Position numbers and translations under genes: made by a program. Shown piece after piece: positions 45,378-55,489 of a DNA stretch of 64,000 nucleotides (within the stretch, counting starts at the first letter, position 1; each line of letters opens with the position of its first letter). The stretch is from Vibrio aerogenes (GTDB lineage Bacteria > Pseudomonadota > Gammaproteobacteria > Enterobacterales > Vibrionaceae): assembly GCF_024346755.1 (NCBI RefSeq), contig NZ_AP024861.1:124001-188000 (forward strand). The letters are read 5' to 3'. The notes beneath the pieces are model-generated. The model was not told the origin of the DNA and made no database searches. It saw nothing but the letters and a program-made list of their open reading frames with translations.

Positions 45378-45892
45378 AACCCCCAGCTAGGCTGGGGGTT
45401 CCGTAAAGCTTTAAGCTATGAGTCAGTTATAAAACCCCTTTCAATTTGTTAAAACACCTTGCGGTCTGGCAACTGCAAAAGTTAAACAAAAATTGAAAGG
45501 GGGTCCCAATGGGGGACGAAAAGAGCTTAGCGCACACAAGATGGAATTGTAAATATCACATCGTATTTGCACCCAAGTATCGAAGACAGGTTTTCTACGG
45601 AGAAAAACGAAGAGCGATAGGCGAAATATTGAGAAAACTCTGTGAATGGAAAAAGGTGAATATTCTGGAAGCAGAGTGTTGTGTTGATCATATTCACATG
45701 TTGTTAGAAATTCCGCCGAAAATGAGCGTTTCGAGTTTTATGGGGTATTTGAAGGGAAAAAGTAGTCTGATGCTCTACGAGCAATTTGAGGACATCTATG
45801 CAAATGTCAGATCGCGTGATGCGCCTGTTAGGGCGCTGCTGGTAGGAGAGCCTTATAGGCGCATATGAAAAACCTCCGGCTATGCCGGAGGA
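45378..45892 (+). mobile_element. IS200-type insertion sequence, internally deleted
   Basis: Left-end hairpin AACCCCCAGC-TAG-GCTGGGGGTT at 45378-45400 and right-end hairpin CCTCCGGC-TAT-GCCGGAGG at 45873-45891, the subterminal palindromes recognised by IS200/IS605 transposases. Between them is a tnpA that has lost its 3' part. Typical IS200 copies are near 700 bp; this one is about 515 bp. The leader contains ACCCCTTTCAATTT (45434) opposite AAATTGAAAGGGGGT (45489), which would hide the tnpA ribosome site, as in known IS200 leaders. Confidence 0.88.
45509..45868 (+). pseudogene. tnpA: IS200 transposase TnpA, truncated
   Basis: The first 93 residues are a normal Y1 transposase start (SLAHTRWNCKYHIVFAPKYR, EAECCVDHIHMLLEIPPKMS with the HUH pair His 61 and His 63, FMGYLKGKSSLMLYEQF). 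After residue 93 the frame runs into IS end sequence and stops at 119; the C-terminal part with the catalytic tyrosine is missing. The deletion appears to be in the DNA, because the right-end sequence follows immediately. It cannot move itself but could still be moved by another IS200 TnpA. Confidence 0.9.
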
Positions 45893-45949
45893 TATTTTTT
45901 TTTACGGATTTATCCTGATCTTCTTTGGGGCACGCGGGAATGCAATCCT

Positions 45950-46136
45950 TGTGGATAAGTCTGTGTCTAAATTATCTTACACTAGCAACCATTCACTGTG
46001 ACACGGGTGTTAAACCGGGTTACTTTATTGGGGATAGAAAGATAATTATACACAGAAAGATAAAGATCATTTCTATATATAGTGGATCCTAAGCTTTTGA
46101 AATACCTTATCAACACAATCCACAGACTTATCCACC
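45950..46136. promoter_or_regulatory. Cluster of DnaA-box-like sites upstream of glpE
   Basis: TTATCCACA (perfect, minus strand, 45950-45958), TTATACACA (46046-46054), TTATCAACA (46107-46115), CAATCCACA (46116-46124, weak) and TTATCCACC (46128-46136), plus several GATC sites, in a 340-bp non-coding stretch (45893-46244). Boxes may titrate DnaA or regulate glpE; the rest of the stretch has no gene that I can see. Confidence 0.45.
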
Positions 46137-46244
46137 AGTGGTGTGAATTTGTACTAAACCTGATAACCTTATGATGTATCGGTATTTGAGGTACACTGGA
46201 TAGGTTACAATAGACGCTCATCAATAGTGCAGGTCTGGTAATTT

Positions 46245-46559
46245 ATGGAGCAATTTCAACATATCGATGTTCAGGGAGCCGTCAGGCTGATTGAGGACAA
46301 AGGAGCAACGCTTTTTGATATCCGGGATCCTCAGTCTTTTCGTGTTGCACATGCAAAGAGTGCACTTCATTTGACGAATGATACAGTTGTGAGTTTACTG
46401 GAACAACTTGATTATGATACACCGCTTTTGGTGATGTGTTATCACGGTATCAGTAGTCAGGGAGCAGCTCAGTATTTGGTTAATCAGGGATTTGAAGACG
46501 TGTATAGTGTTGATGGGGGATTTGAAGCATGGCAGAGAGCTGGCTTACCCACAGAATAA
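46245..46559 (+). CDS. glpE: Thiosulfate sulfurtransferase GlpE
   Basis: 104 residues, one rhodanese domain. Catalytic Cys 65 in [15 protein letters not shown], at the same position as in E. coli GlpE, and FDIRDPQSF near residue 25. It moves sulfane sulfur from thiosulfate to thiol acceptors such as thioredoxin. glpG starts 18 bp after the stop. The glpR repressor that ends the E. coli glpEGR group is absent here. Confidence 0.95.
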   Translation: MEQFQHIDVQGAVRLIEDKGATLFDIRDPQSFRVAHAKSALHLTNDTVVSLLEQLDYDTPLLVMCYHGISSQGAAQYLVNQGFEDVYSVDGGFEAWQRAGLPTE

Positions 46560-46577
46560 ATATGAAGATTAAATAAT

Positions 46578-47411
46578 ATGATTCAATTGGTGACGGTCAA
46601 TAATCCACGTCTGGCTCAGGCATTTGTCGACTACATGGCATCACAAAACATAGAAATGAAGATGACAGGTGATGGCAATGGCAATTTTAGTCTGTGGTTG
46701 GTGCGCGATGAAGAGTTTGAGGAAGTTGAGCAAGAATTAAAATATTTTCTTCGTCATCCGGAAGACAAAAAGTATTCTGCGGCTTCATGGGAATTGACCG
46801 GTCATCAACGTCCATCATTCAACTATGATTCTGGTTATCCGGGGTTTTTTGCAATCATTCGTCGTAAAGCCGGAGTTTTTACGCTTGCCGTGATGGTGTT
46901 GTGTATTTTTGTTTTCTTCCTGCAAAACTTTGGCTTGAGACAAATTATTTTCAGTTCACTCCATTTTCCGGATTCTCATGCCGAAGGGTGGCAGTTATGG
47001 CGATGGGTAAGTCATGCATTCCTTCATTTTTCAGCGATGCACATTACATTCAATCTGTTGTGGTGGTGGTTTTTTGGCGGAGATATTGAAAAGCGGTTAG
47101 GTGTTGTTAAACTTGGCGGGCTTTTTTTGGTATCTGCAGCAGTTTCAGGGTTAGTTCAATTCTGGTTTGAAGGCGCTAATTTTGGCGGTCTGTCAGGTGT
47201 TATTTACGCATTAGTTGGCTATGTATGGATGATGGGCTGGAAGAAGCCGGAAGCCGGACTGACAATTCATCAACCATTACTGGGATTTATGCTGATTTGG
47301 CTGGTGATTGGATACGTTCAACCATTTATACCTATCGCAAACAGCGCACACCTTGCCGGTTTAGTCGTTGGGGTACTCATGGGGCTAAATGAAGCCCGTC
47401 ACCGATCGTGA
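46578..47411 (+). CDS. glpG: Rhomboid intramembrane serine protease GlpG
   Basis: 277 residues. Cytoplasmic domain of about 90 residues, then six membrane segments. Catalytic Ser 206 (GGLSGVIYALVGY) and His 258 (NSAHLAGLVVG), plus the L1-loop WR pair (141-142) and HITFNLLWWW in segment 2. GlpG cuts membrane proteins inside the bilayer. Co-transcribed with glpE. Confidence 0.96.
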   Translation: MIQLVTVNNPRLAQAFVDYMASQNIEMKMTGDGNGNFSLWLVRDEEFEEVEQELKYFLRHPEDKKYSAASWELTGHQRPSFNYDSGYPGFFAIIRRKAGVFTLAVMVLCIFVFFLQNFGLRQIIFSSLHFPDSHAEGWQLWRWVSHAFLHFSAMHITFNLLWWWFFGGDIEKRLGVVKLGGLFLVSAAVSGLVQFWFEGANFGGLSGVIYALVGYVWMMGWKKPEAGLTIHQPLLGFMLIWLVIGYVQPFIPIANSAHLAGLVVGVLMGLNEARHRS

Positions 47412-47437
47412 ATACGGGCTATTATTACTATCTGAAG

Positions 47438-47845
47438 TTAGTAAATATATTTAGTAAACAGCAGATCCGCAATCAAAGGTCTGCCGGTTTCAGGGAGTAA
47501 CAAATCATTGAGTTTTTTGACCAGCTTTTTACGCAAATCTTCCCTGCCGGATAGTGATTTAATCGTATCTTCTGTTTGTTTTCCCATGATTTCAACAATG
47601 GTATCCCGGATTAAAGGCTGATGTTTTTCAACAGTAGGAAGATCTTTACTGTCAGCAACCATAATCTCGATGCGCAGCTGGATGTAACCAAGCTTTTTAC
47701 CTTTCGTAAAGTAATTTGTAGTCAGGTCTGGTTCCAGAGTGAAATACGCGAGTTTAGGGCCATCTTTACTATCTTCGGCATGGCCCGGGAATGCAGCCAC
47801 TGTGCTAAAGATGAAAAATAGTAAGGTGAAGTAACGTTTCAGCAT
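47438..47845 (-). CDS. FliL-like exported protein
   Basis: 135 residues. N-terminal signal or anchor (MLKRYFTLLFFIFSTVAAFPGHAED), followed by a FliL-type domain (LAYFTLEPDLTTNYFTKGKKLGYIQLRIEIMVAD..., then ...HQPLIRDTIVEIMGKQ...REDLRKKLVKKLNDLL). FliL proteins support the flagellar stator. There are no flagellar genes nearby; this is the FliL-like paralogue that sits near glpG and ubiC in Vibrio, and it may not be a flagellar part. The signal looks cleavable, unlike classic FliL. Confidence 0.85.
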   Translation of the reverse strand: MLKRYFTLLFFIFSTVAAFPGHAEDSKDGPKLAYFTLEPDLTTNYFTKGKKLGYIQLRIEIMVADSKDLPTVEKHQPLIRDTIVEIMGKQTEDTIKSLSGREDLRKKLVKKLNDLLLPETGRPLIADLLFTKYIY

Positions 47846-48017
47846 AATTTTGTCATTTCTGTTGGTAGTTCATGATACTCGAACAACTAAGGTCTTGTTA
47901 CAATACTTGACTCATTTATAGTAAGACAAGATATTTTTGCAGCGAAGTTGAAGCTATCGTTGTATCGGCACACAAGCACTAATGACAACAAAAGCATTGA
48001 CTAAATAATAATATAAT

Positions 48018-48548
48018 ATGGATCTAACAATTTCTCCTTATCTGTCTGTACTAAATCAGATAAATTGGCAAGATGTTAACAATTTCAACTTTCCGGATTT
48101 ATGGGTGCAGCAATGGTTGTCCGAGCAGGGCTCGTTATCTGAGTTGATGAAGAAGTATTGCCAGACTCTCTCCGTGACTCTGTTGAAAAATGAATGGTTT
48201 GAGGCGTTGCACATGGCTGGTGATGAACAGTTGCTATTGCAAAATCCAGAGCGTTGTTTACTTCGGCAGGTTGTGTTGTCTGGCGATGATTCTTCATGGG
48301 TTATTGGCCATACTTTAATACCGGAAGTCACATTTCAGAATGCATCCTGTGACTTTTCAACCCTCGAAGAGAAGCCGATAGGTGAATTAGTTTTTCGTAT
48401 GTCGGATGTTTTCAGGGATGAGCTGAAAGTTGCGCAAGTGTCACTGATGAATGAAATATTTTGGGCGCGCCGGTCAAGACTGTGGGTAAATGGGTATCCG
48501 CTTTTAGTGACTGAACTGTTTTTACCTGACTCGCCTGTATATCGATAG
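48018..48548 (+). CDS. ubiC: Chorismate pyruvate-lyase
   Basis: 176 residues. [26 protein letters not shown], and [25 protein letters not shown] are UbiC features. The enzyme makes 4-hydroxybenzoate from chorismate, first step of ubiquinone synthesis. ubiA begins 10 bp after the stop, so the two consecutive steps are on one transcript. Confidence 0.95.
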   Translation: MDLTISPYLSVLNQINWQDVNNFNFPDLWVQQWLSEQGSLSELMKKYCQTLSVTLLKNEWFEALHMAGDEQLLLQNPERCLLRQVVLSGDDSSWVIGHTLIPEVTFQNASCDFSTLEEKPIGELVFRMSDVFRDELKVAQVSLMNEIFWARRSRLWVNGYPLLVTELFLPDSPVYR

Positions 48549-48558
48549 GAGCCTGATC

Positions 48559-49413
48559 ATGACAGTATCTAAAGCAAGAGCATACTGGCAACTGATGCGT
48601 ATGGATCGTCCCATTGGATCATTTTTGTTATTGTGGCCAACGCTTTGGGCTCTGATTCTTTCGGCTCAGGGATTACCTGATCCGGGGGTGTTGTGCGTAT
48701 TTTTTCTTGGTGTCCTGCTGATGCGATCAGCTGGTTGTGTCATTAATGATTTTGCTGACAGGCATGTCGATGGTCATGTAGAAAGAACCAAATCCCGGCC
48801 TTTGCCATCAGGTATGGTGACAGAAAAGGAAGCTGTCAGTCTGTTTTTTTTCTTGTCTGTTGCTTCATTTATTCTGGTATTAACCATGAATAAGTTAACT
48901 ATCCAGCTTTCATTTGCCGGGATTGTTCTGGCGTTTGTTTATCCATTTATGAAACGTTACACCCACTTGCCCCAGTTATTTCTTGGATTAGCATTTAGCT
49001 GGTCAATTCCAATGGCGTGGGCGGCACAGGCGAATAGTTTGCCTTCTGTGGTTTGGTTTATTTTTATGACAAATGTCATATGGACTATTGCTTATGACAC
49101 ACAATATGCCATGGCTGACCGGGAAGATGATTTAAAGATCGGCGTGAAATCAACGGCCATCCTGTTTGGACGGCATGACAAACTTGTGATTGGTATTCTT
49201 CAGTTGATGACTTTATTAATGCTGACTGGCATTGGAATCATGTATCAGTTAGGCGCTGCATTTTACTGGAGTATTTTGATCGCAAGTGGTTTGTTTGTTT
49301 ATCAGCAGCATCTTATCCGGCACAGGGAAAGTCGCCAGTGTTTTCAGGCATTTCTGAATAATAACTATGTGGGAATGATTATTGCCGCAGGATTGTTAGT
49401 GTCGATGTGGTAA
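48559..49413 (+). CDS. ubiA: 4-hydroxybenzoate polyprenyltransferase
   Basis: 284 residues, about nine membrane segments. First Asp-rich motif [23 protein letters not shown] (near 66-88), second [14 protein letters not shown] (near 180). It attaches the octaprenyl chain to 4-hydroxybenzoate in the inner membrane. AGGAGCCTGATC precedes the ATG. Convergent with plsB. Confidence 0.97.
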   Translation: MTVSKARAYWQLMRMDRPIGSFLLLWPTLWALILSAQGLPDPGVLCVFFLGVLLMRSAGCVINDFADRHVDGHVERTKSRPLPSGMVTEKEAVSLFFFLSVASFILVLTMNKLTIQLSFAGIVLAFVYPFMKRYTHLPQLFLGLAFSWSIPMAWAAQANSLPSVVWFIFMTNVIWTIAYDTQYAMADREDDLKIGVKSTAILFGRHDKLVIGILQLMTLLMLTGIGIMYQLGAAFYWSILIASGLFVYQQHLIRHRESRQCFQAFLNNNYVGMIIAAGLLVSMW

Positions 49414-49419
49414 ACCGGG

Positions 49420-49446
49420 CCCGCCATCAATATTAGTTCTGGCGGG
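49420..49446. terminator. Hairpin between convergent ubiA and plsB
   Basis: CCCGCCA at 49420-49426 pairs with TGGCGGG at 49440-49446. T-run is poor on both sides. Confidence 0.55.
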
Positions 49447-49475
49447 CTGATTGTGTTCAAATACTGGTCCAATCG

Positions 49476-51884
49476 TTACTCAACACGGTAAATACTTTCC
49501 TGAATGGTCAATCGTACTTCCGGATACAGCAGCGTTGTCAGTAATTCAGATAACTCCGCACATAGGTCGGCCTGATCAAGATAATGTTTCTGCCTGAGTG
49601 TATACATGAGTGAAGCAAAAACACTTTTATCGAAAAATTCCGGTGCATTAATTCCGTGTAGCCTTCCCAGACGACGGGCAATTTCCTGACTATTTTGTTC
49701 CAGCTGATTTTTATCCATTTCCGGGCGTCTGACCATCAGGCTGACGGTAATTGCGTAACGTTGCAGCGTTTCAGATATTGTTCTTCCCAGTAGCATCAAC
49801 ACCTGAATTTTTGCCGGGTTAAGCGCTATTTTATTATCCCTGCATTGAATCAAGTCCTGGCGTCTTAGTTCCTGAATATACCGGTTGACCGTTTCATCTA
49901 ACTTATCTTCCGGGCAGCTGAGGGACAGTTCATGCTGAATCAGAGGATAAATGATACGGACATATTGGCAGAGCTGAGTTGCTGAGACAGACTGATGGCG
50001 GATTAAAATCTGAGCAATCAGAGAGGGAAGGGCGAGGATATGAATAATATTGTTACGGTAGTAAGTCATTAAGACTGACTGCTTTCTGTCAAGGGATATA
50101 ATTTCTCCCATACTATCGGCATCAACCATAAATTTATTCAAAGATTCAGCATGACGAACAAGGGACTCTGCGTTGTCATCCGGCACGGTGAAGGTTGATG
50201 AATAAGGGACATTTTTAAAAATATCCAGATAACATTCGATCTGTCTGACCAGATTTTCTCTGGATAAAGAGCGTTGTCGTGAAGCAAGGATTGCGGTTGC
50301 GCATAGTGTGAGTGCATTCGTCGCCGCTGCATCATTGATATGTGTCATCATTTTATTGGCAAGCTGATTGACGACCGGGCTGAGCCAGCTTGGCCGTACA
50401 TTACCGAGTTTATCAATATCTTGTGTCCATTCAGGCACATGATCATGCAAAAACTGATTGAGCGAGACCGGTTCACCAAAATTAACGTACCCTTTACCGA
50501 AATTCCGGAGTTTACGGATTGTTTTTATCACCAGTCCGGCATTTTCTTTTTCTTTCTGTTTTCCCCGTAATTCCTTTGCATAGGTAGATACCTCCATGAC
50601 GTGTTCATATCCGATGTAAACAGGAACAAGCGTCACTGGCCGGTTTAGTCCTCTGAGCAATGCCTGAATTGTCATTGCCAGCATCCCGGTTTTAGCCGGA
50701 AGCAGCCGTCCCGTCCGGGAGCGGCCACCTTCACTAAAATATTCTACCGGATAGCCCTTTGCGAACAAATCGGCGAGATATTCTCTGAATATGGCGGAAT
50801 AGAGTTTATTGCCTTTAAAACTTCGCCGGATGAAGAATGCTCCCGCGCGGCGGAAAAGCGGGCCTGCCGGAAAGAAATTCAGATTAATGCCTGCAGCAAT
50901 ATGTGGTGGAACCATGCCTTCATGATAGAGAACGTAGGATAACAGAAGGTAATCCATATGGCTTCGGTGGCATGGAACGTAGACAATTTCATGTCCATCC
51001 TGAGCCAGTTTTCTGACGCTGGCTGCATTGTTAATGATTAACCCCTGATAAATCCTGTTCCACAGCCATCCCAGTATCCGATCGCTTTTTTTGATCAATG
51101 AATAGGAGAAATCTGCGGCAATTTCATCCAGAATTTTCAGCGCTTCTCTCTGGACTTTTTCCCGGGGAAGCTGTTTGCTTTTCACTTCTTCATCAATTGC
51201 ATGACGAATTGATGCCGATTGCATCAGCTGTTGGAACAGCACTTGTCGTTCCGGTAATGATGGTCCTGATGCAGCCAGTTTTTGCCTCGAAAAATGAATT
51301 CGTGCGACCCGGGCCAGTTTATGTGCAATCGCACTGTCGGTGCCATGGTGATCGGCCATATACCGTAATGAGACGACCGGACTAAATCTGACTAAACAAT
51401 CCCGGCCAGAGAAAATTAAAGCTTTCGCTTTTTGCGGACCATTCATCGATTCAAGATACGCTTTGTGCTTTGATTGTTTGCCTGGCTTTCTTCCCCATAG
51501 CACAGTGGCAGGTATCAGTTGAATATCGAGTGTGGGATCCTGCTGATGAAGTGAAAGTAATTCGCTGAACAGGTGAATCGACTCCCCCGGTATATGATTG
51601 TCATTCTGTAAGACAGTCGGACGGGAGGCAATAAACACATAGCGGGCCAGCGATTTGCCATTCACCGTTAGCGGATGCAAAGGATCCGGTAAACCTAACC
51701 TGTCTGTGTGCTTCTTTAATGTCAGTAAATCAATATCTGACTGGAACGGCAAGGCATAAACGACTGGTTTATGCCTGTCGATTTGATTGTCTTTGACAGG
51801 ATCCGCAGGGACAACAGTTCCTTTTGCAAAAAGACGAACAGGTAATTTAAGAAGTGAATGAACCATAGATTGCCGGGAAGACAT
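49476..51884 (-). CDS. plsB: Glycerol-3-phosphate acyltransferase
   Basis: 802 residues from the ATG at 51884 ([18 protein letters not shown], the family start); a TTG at 51893 is also in frame. HX4D motif [18 protein letters not shown], then [30 protein letters not shown], and [12 protein letters not shown] are the four acyltransferase blocks. PlsB puts the first acyl chain on glycerol-3-phosphate at the inner membrane. It is divergent from lexA, as in E. coli and V. cholerae. Confidence 0.97.
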   Translation of the reverse strand: MSSRQSMVHSLLKLPVRLFAKGTVVPADPVKDNQIDRHKPVVYALPFQSDIDLLTLKKHTDRLGLPDPLHPLTVNGKSLARYVFIASRPTVLQNDNHIPGESIHLFSELLSLHQQDPTLDIQLIPATVLWGRKPGKQSKHKAYLESMNGPQKAKALIFSGRDCLVRFSPVVSLRYMADHHGTDSAIAHKLARVARIHFSRQKLAASGPSLPERQVLFQQLMQSASIRHAIDEEVKSKQLPREKVQREALKILDEIAADFSYSLIKKSDRILGWLWNRIYQGLIINNAASVRKLAQDGHEIVYVPCHRSHMDYLLLSYVLYHEGMVPPHIAAGINLNFFPAGPLFRRAGAFFIRRSFKGNKLYSAIFREYLADLFAKGYPVEYFSEGGRSRTGRLLPAKTGMLAMTIQALLRGLNRPVTLVPVYIGYEHVMEVSTYAKELRGKQKEKENAGLVIKTIRKLRNFGKGYVNFGEPVSLNQFLHDHVPEWTQDIDKLGNVRPSWLSPVVNQLANKMMTHINDAAATNALTLCATAILASRQRSLSRENLVRQIECYLDIFKNVPYSSTFTVPDDNAESLVRHAESLNKFMVDADSMGEIISLDRKQSVLMTYYRNNIIHILALPSLIAQILIRHQSVSATQLCQYVRIIYPLIQHELSLSCPEDKLDETVNRYIQELRRQDLIQCRDNKIALNPAKIQVLMLLGRTISETLQRYAITVSLMVRRPEMDKNQLEQNSQEIARRLGRLHGINAPEFFDKSVFASLMYTLRQKHYLDQADLCAELSELLTTLLYPEVRLTIQESIYRVE

Positions 51885-52070
51885 AAGATGCAAACTCTCA
51901 AGGGTGAATGGTATAAAAATGAATATTAATGGTGCTATCTGTACCGGATCATCCGGATATCAAAAACAGATAAAACCTTTCACAGTCCGGCTGACTTTTA
52001 TCACTGATATTCGCTTTGTGCAACTTACAATTGAAAATATGGGGACTTTAGCTTTTCATTTAAGTTGATA

Positions 52071-52106
52071 CTGGATATACTCACAGTTAACTGTATAAAA
52101 AAACAG
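52071..52106. promoter_or_regulatory. Two LexA (SOS) boxes upstream of lexA
   Basis: CTGGATATACTCACAG (52071-52086, one mismatch) and CTGTATAAAAAAACAG (52091-52106, perfect CTGT-N8-ACAG). Two boxes just ahead of lexA is the classic autoregulation layout. Confidence 0.93.
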
Positions 52107-52113
52107 GTGGATT

Positions 52114-52731
52114 ATGAAGCCTTTAACTGCAAGACAGCAAGAAGTATTTGATCTGATACGAAGCCGTATTGAAGATACCGGTATGCCCCCAACACGGGCC
52201 GAAATAGCACGTGAGCTGGGATTCCGTTCCGCTAATGCTGCAGAAGAGCATCTGAAAGCACTGGCCCGTAAACAAGTGATTGAGATTGTTCCCGGAACAT
52301 CCAGAGGTATTCGTATTTTAATTGATGCTTCAAATGGCGAGGAGGGACTCCCGCTGATTGGTCGGGTTGCAGCAGGAGAGCCAATCCTTGCTCAGGAACA
52401 TGTTGAAACCCATTATCAGGTTGATCCTATGATGTTCAAACCACAGGCTGACTTTCTTTTGCGGGTTCACGGAGAGAGTATGAAAAACATCGGGATCATG
52501 GATGGTGATCTGTTGGCCGTACATAAGACTCAGGATGTCACCAATGGTCAGGTCGTTGTGGCACGGCTGGAAGATGATGTAACCGTGAAAAGGCTTGAGA
52601 AGAACGGATCTGTTGTACGGCTGCATGCAGAGAATGAAGAATTCTCCCCCATTGAAGTTGATTTAACCTGTGAAGCGCTGACAATTGAAGGCATTGCCGT
52701 CGGTATCATCAGAAATACGGACTGGATGTAA
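52114..52731 (+). CDS. lexA: SOS repressor LexA
   Basis: 205 residues. N-terminal winged helix ([25 protein letters not shown]), self-cleavage site Ala 87-Gly 88 (GRVAAGEP), catalytic Ser 122 (GESMKN) and Lys 159 (VTVKRLE). RecA filaments trigger self-cleavage after DNA damage. AACAGGTGGATT before the ATG contains both the end of the SOS box and the ribosome site. Confidence 0.97.
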   Translation: MKPLTARQQEVFDLIRSRIEDTGMPPTRAEIARELGFRSANAAEEHLKALARKQVIEIVPGTSRGIRILIDASNGEEGLPLIGRVAAGEPILAQEHVETHYQVDPMMFKPQADFLLRVHGESMKNIGIMDGDLLAVHKTQDVTNGQVVVARLEDDVTVKRLEKNGSVVRLHAENEEFSPIEVDLTCEALTIEGIAVGIIRNTDWM

Positions 52732-52783
52732 TTCTGGGCAGAAGAGACCGTGTTGAAAGTTTTTCAAACTGAAGAACGTGAAT

Positions 52784-52808
52784 GAAAGGCCGTTTCCGGC
52801 CTTTTCGG
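52784..52808 (+). terminator. Terminator of lexA
   Basis: AAAGGCCG-TTTC-CGGCCTTTT; also near-symmetric for the convergent sthA. Confidence 0.85.
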
Positions 52809-52814
52809 TTAAAA

Positions 52815-54215
52815 TCAGAATAGTCTGTTCAGGCCATTCAATGCAGCAACCCGATATGCTTCAGCCATCGTTGGATAATTGAATGTTGTGTTTACAAAAT
52901 ACTCAATTGTATTCGCTTCACCTTTTTGTTCCATAATTGCCTGACCAATATGAATGATTTCTGAAGCTCTTTCGCCAAAGCAGTGAATCCCTAAAATCTC
53001 TTTTGTTTCCCGGTGAAACAGAATTTTCAGGTTACCCACTTCTGTCCCGGCTATTTGCGCTCTGGCCAGATGTTTAAATGAAGAGCGGCCAACTTCGTAA
53101 GGTATTTTGGCCAATGTTAACTCTTGCTCTGTTCTGCCAACTGAACTGATTTCCGGAATGGTATAGATGCCTGTTGGTATATCTTCAATTAAGTGATTTT
53201 GTGCCTGTCCGGTTGCAATGATTTCAGCAACAAACCTTCCCTGATCATAAGCAGCACTGGCTAAACTCGGATAACCAATGACATCACCTACAGCATAGAT
53301 ATGATCGCTGTCAGTCTGATAGTTTTGATTTACTTTCAGCTGCCCTCTGGAATCAGGTGTAATCCCTATAGCAGAAAGATTTAACAACTCTGTATTACCG
53401 GATCTGCCGTTTGCATAAAGCAGACAATCTGCTTTCATTTTTTTACCAGACTGCAGATGAACAATGACGCCATTATCAGATCCCTCAATCTTTTGATAAG
53501 TCTCATCATTGCGGATAATGACGCCATTATTCCAAAAATGGTAAGACAAAGCGTCTGAGACTTCATTATCCAGGAAGGAAAGAAGCCTGTCCCGGGTATT
53601 GATTAAATCTGTTTTGACATCCAGCCCTCTGAATATGGAAGCATATTCACAACCAATGACACCTGCGCCATAGATGATGATATGTCTTGGGTCATGGGCG
53701 AGATTCAGAATTGAATCACTGTCATAGATACGCTCATGATGAAAATCTATATCCTGAGGGTGGTAAGGGCGGGAACCTGTCGCGATTACAAATTTATCGG
53801 CTGTATATCGGTCTTTCTTCCCGTCAGGTTGGGTAATTTCAAGAGTGTGCTCGTCGACAAAGCTCGCTAATCCAAACAACAAAGCGCATTGGTTTCTGTC
53901 ATAAAAGCCTTGTCTCAGTCGGGTTTGTTTATCAATGACTGATTTTGCATGATTGAGGATATTGGAAAACGTGCTGTGAAGGCTGGTGTTGTTATGACAA
54001 AAAAGCGTATTGTTATTAAATTCAATAATACGGCTGACCGCATGTCTGAGAGCTTTTGAAGGGATAGTTCCCCAATGCGTACATCCTCCTCCAACACTGC
54101 TTTCTTTCTCAACAATGGCAACATTTAAACCGGCCTTTGTCAGTCCCATGGCCGCGCCTTCTCCGCCAGGACCGCTACCAATTACTATGGCGTCGAAATG
54201 ATGTGACTGTGACAT
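52815..54215 (-). CDS. sthA: Soluble pyridine nucleotide transhydrogenase
   Basis: 466 residues, flavin disulfide-reductase fold. FAD site [17 protein letters not shown] at 13-29; in the redox position it has [17 protein letters not shown], with Thr in place of the second Cys, typical of SthA. The NAD(P) site is [14 protein letters not shown]. It balances NADH and NADPH. Divergent from fabR, the known arrangement in enterics and vibrios. Confidence 0.96.
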   Translation of the reverse strand: MSQSHHFDAIVIGSGPGGEGAAMGLTKAGLNVAIVEKESSVGGGCTHWGTIPSKALRHAVSRIIEFNNNTLFCHNNTSLHSTFSNILNHAKSVIDKQTRLRQGFYDRNQCALLFGLASFVDEHTLEITQPDGKKDRYTADKFVIATGSRPYHPQDIDFHHERIYDSDSILNLAHDPRHIIIYGAGVIGCEYASIFRGLDVKTDLINTRDRLLSFLDNEVSDALSYHFWNNGVIIRNDETYQKIEGSDNGVIVHLQSGKKMKADCLLYANGRSGNTELLNLSAIGITPDSRGQLKVNQNYQTDSDHIYAVGDVIGYPSLASAAYDQGRFVAEIIATGQAQNHLIEDIPTGIYTIPEISSVGRTEQELTLAKIPYEVGRSSFKHLARAQIAGTEVGNLKILFHRETKEILGIHCFGERASEIIHIGQAIMEQKGEANTIEYFVNTTFNYPTMAEAYRVAALNGLNRLF

Positions 54216-54430
54216 AATGTTTTCTGCCTTCCATGAATGAACATTAGATATAATCTTATCGTAACGTATTCAATATGCATGAGATTCAGCCTGAATCAGT
54301 GATGGTGATCGCTGTTATGGAATTGTAAGTTATCAGATATGGAACAAAATCTGTTGTCTGCCATCTTTAGGTGCAGTAGGTATTCAGGGTATAGTAGGGA
54401 TTCGTTTAGTTTTTATTTGGAATGATTTTC

Positions 54431-55045
54431 ATGGGAATTCGGGCGCAACAGAAAGAGAAGACGCGGCGTTCATTAATCGATGCCGCATTTCGCCAGCTCA
54501 GTGCTGAGCGAAGTTTCTCCAGCCTGAGTTTGCGGGAAGTTACCAGAGAAGCAGGTATTGCACCAACATCATTTTACCGACATTTTGAAAGTATGGATGA
54601 GTTGGGATTGACCATGGTGGACGAAGGGGGGTTACTACTTCGCCAGCTGATGCGTCAGGCCAGGCAACGCATTGCTAAAGAAGGAAGTGTCATCCGTACT
54701 TCGGTAGAAACGTTCATGGAATTTATCGAATGTAATCCCAATGTATTCAGATTGTTACTCCGGGAACGCTCTGGTATCTCCTATGAGTTTCGTGTTGCTG
54801 TCGCAAGAGAGATTCAGCATTTTTCGGCTGAACTAACTGAGTATCTTGTTTTCAAAGGTGTAGAACGTGATATGGCTGCGATTCAGGCTGAAGCTTCAGT
54901 CACGCTGGTTTTCAGCTCAGGTGCTGAAGCGATGGATTTAGATAAAAATGAAAGAGATGCGTTAGCTGAGCGGTTGATTATTCAGTTGAGAATCATCGCT
55001 CAGGGAGTAAACCATTACCGTATATTAGGTGAACATTATCAGTAA
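54431..55045 (+). CDS. fabR: TetR-family fatty-acid biosynthesis repressor FabR
   Basis: 204 residues from the ATG at 54431, with GGA 10 bases before it; an ATG at 54422 in the same frame is possible. The start [19 protein letters not shown] and the helix-turn-helix [20 protein letters not shown] are FabR-specific, followed by [15 protein letters not shown]. It represses fabA/fabB to balance unsaturated fatty acids. yijD follows 14 bp after the stop, as in E. coli. Confidence 0.95.
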   Translation: MGIRAQQKEKTRRSLIDAAFRQLSAERSFSSLSLREVTREAGIAPTSFYRHFESMDELGLTMVDEGGLLLRQLMRQARQRIAKEGSVIRTSVETFMEFIECNPNVFRLLLRERSGISYEFRVAVAREIQHFSAELTEYLVFKGVERDMAAIQAEASVTLVFSSGAEAMDLDKNERDALAERLIIQLRIIAQGVNHYRILGEHYQ

Positions 55046-55059
55046 AATGGAGTAAATGA

Positions 55060-55431
55060 ATGTCGAATAATGATTGTAGCTTTCGTTCCGGTATGGAGCG
55101 AAAAAATCTGATACTTGCTTTTGTTGCCGGAGTCTGCGGCGATGCTATTTTGTCCTGGCTGACAATGAGCGAAGTTTCTTTCTCAATTTTTCCATTTATT
55201 GCATTGGCATTAGCGGTTCAGTCACTGTATCAGTCTTATTTACAACATCCTGTTTCAGAAGATTTTCCATTAGTCGGCGTCGCTTGTTTCTTTGTCGGAA
55301 TTTTTGGTCATTCAGCATTTATGAAAGCGCAATACCCCGAAGAAGGATCTAATTTTCTGGCAATTATTCTGACGCTGTTATTGATGATGTGGATAGGTAA
55401 GAAAATGGGATATTGGGGCAGGAAAGATTAA
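55060..55431 (+). CDS. yijD: YijD family membrane protein
   Basis: 123 residues, about four membrane segments (LILAFVAGVCGDAILSWL; FIALALAVQSLYQSYL; LVGVACFFVGIFGHSAF; FLAIILTLLLMMWIG). It pairs with fabR across gamma-proteobacteria, including here, which gives the name. Its function is not known. Confidence 0.9.
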   Translation: MSNNDCSFRSGMERKNLILAFVAGVCGDAILSWLTMSEVSFSIFPFIALALAVQSLYQSYLQHPVSEDFPLVGVACFFVGIFGHSAFMKAQYPEEGSNFLAIILTLLLMMWIGKKMGYWGRKD

Positions 55432-55457
55432 TCTTCAGGTTTTAGTTTGTGGATGAA

Positions 55458-55482
55458 GGGCGCAGATGATCGCGCCCTTTTT
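55458..55482. terminator. Terminator between convergent yijD and trmA
   Basis: GGGCGC, loop, GCGCCC followed by six T on the plus strand (stem 55458-55477). Confidence 0.85.
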
Positions 55483-55489
55483 TGATGAA

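Noticed and set aside
45950..46136. Replication origin
   Set aside because: Boxes exist, but there is no AT-rich unwinding module with 13-mers that I can define and the origin neighbours (mnmG, mioC, parAB) are absent.
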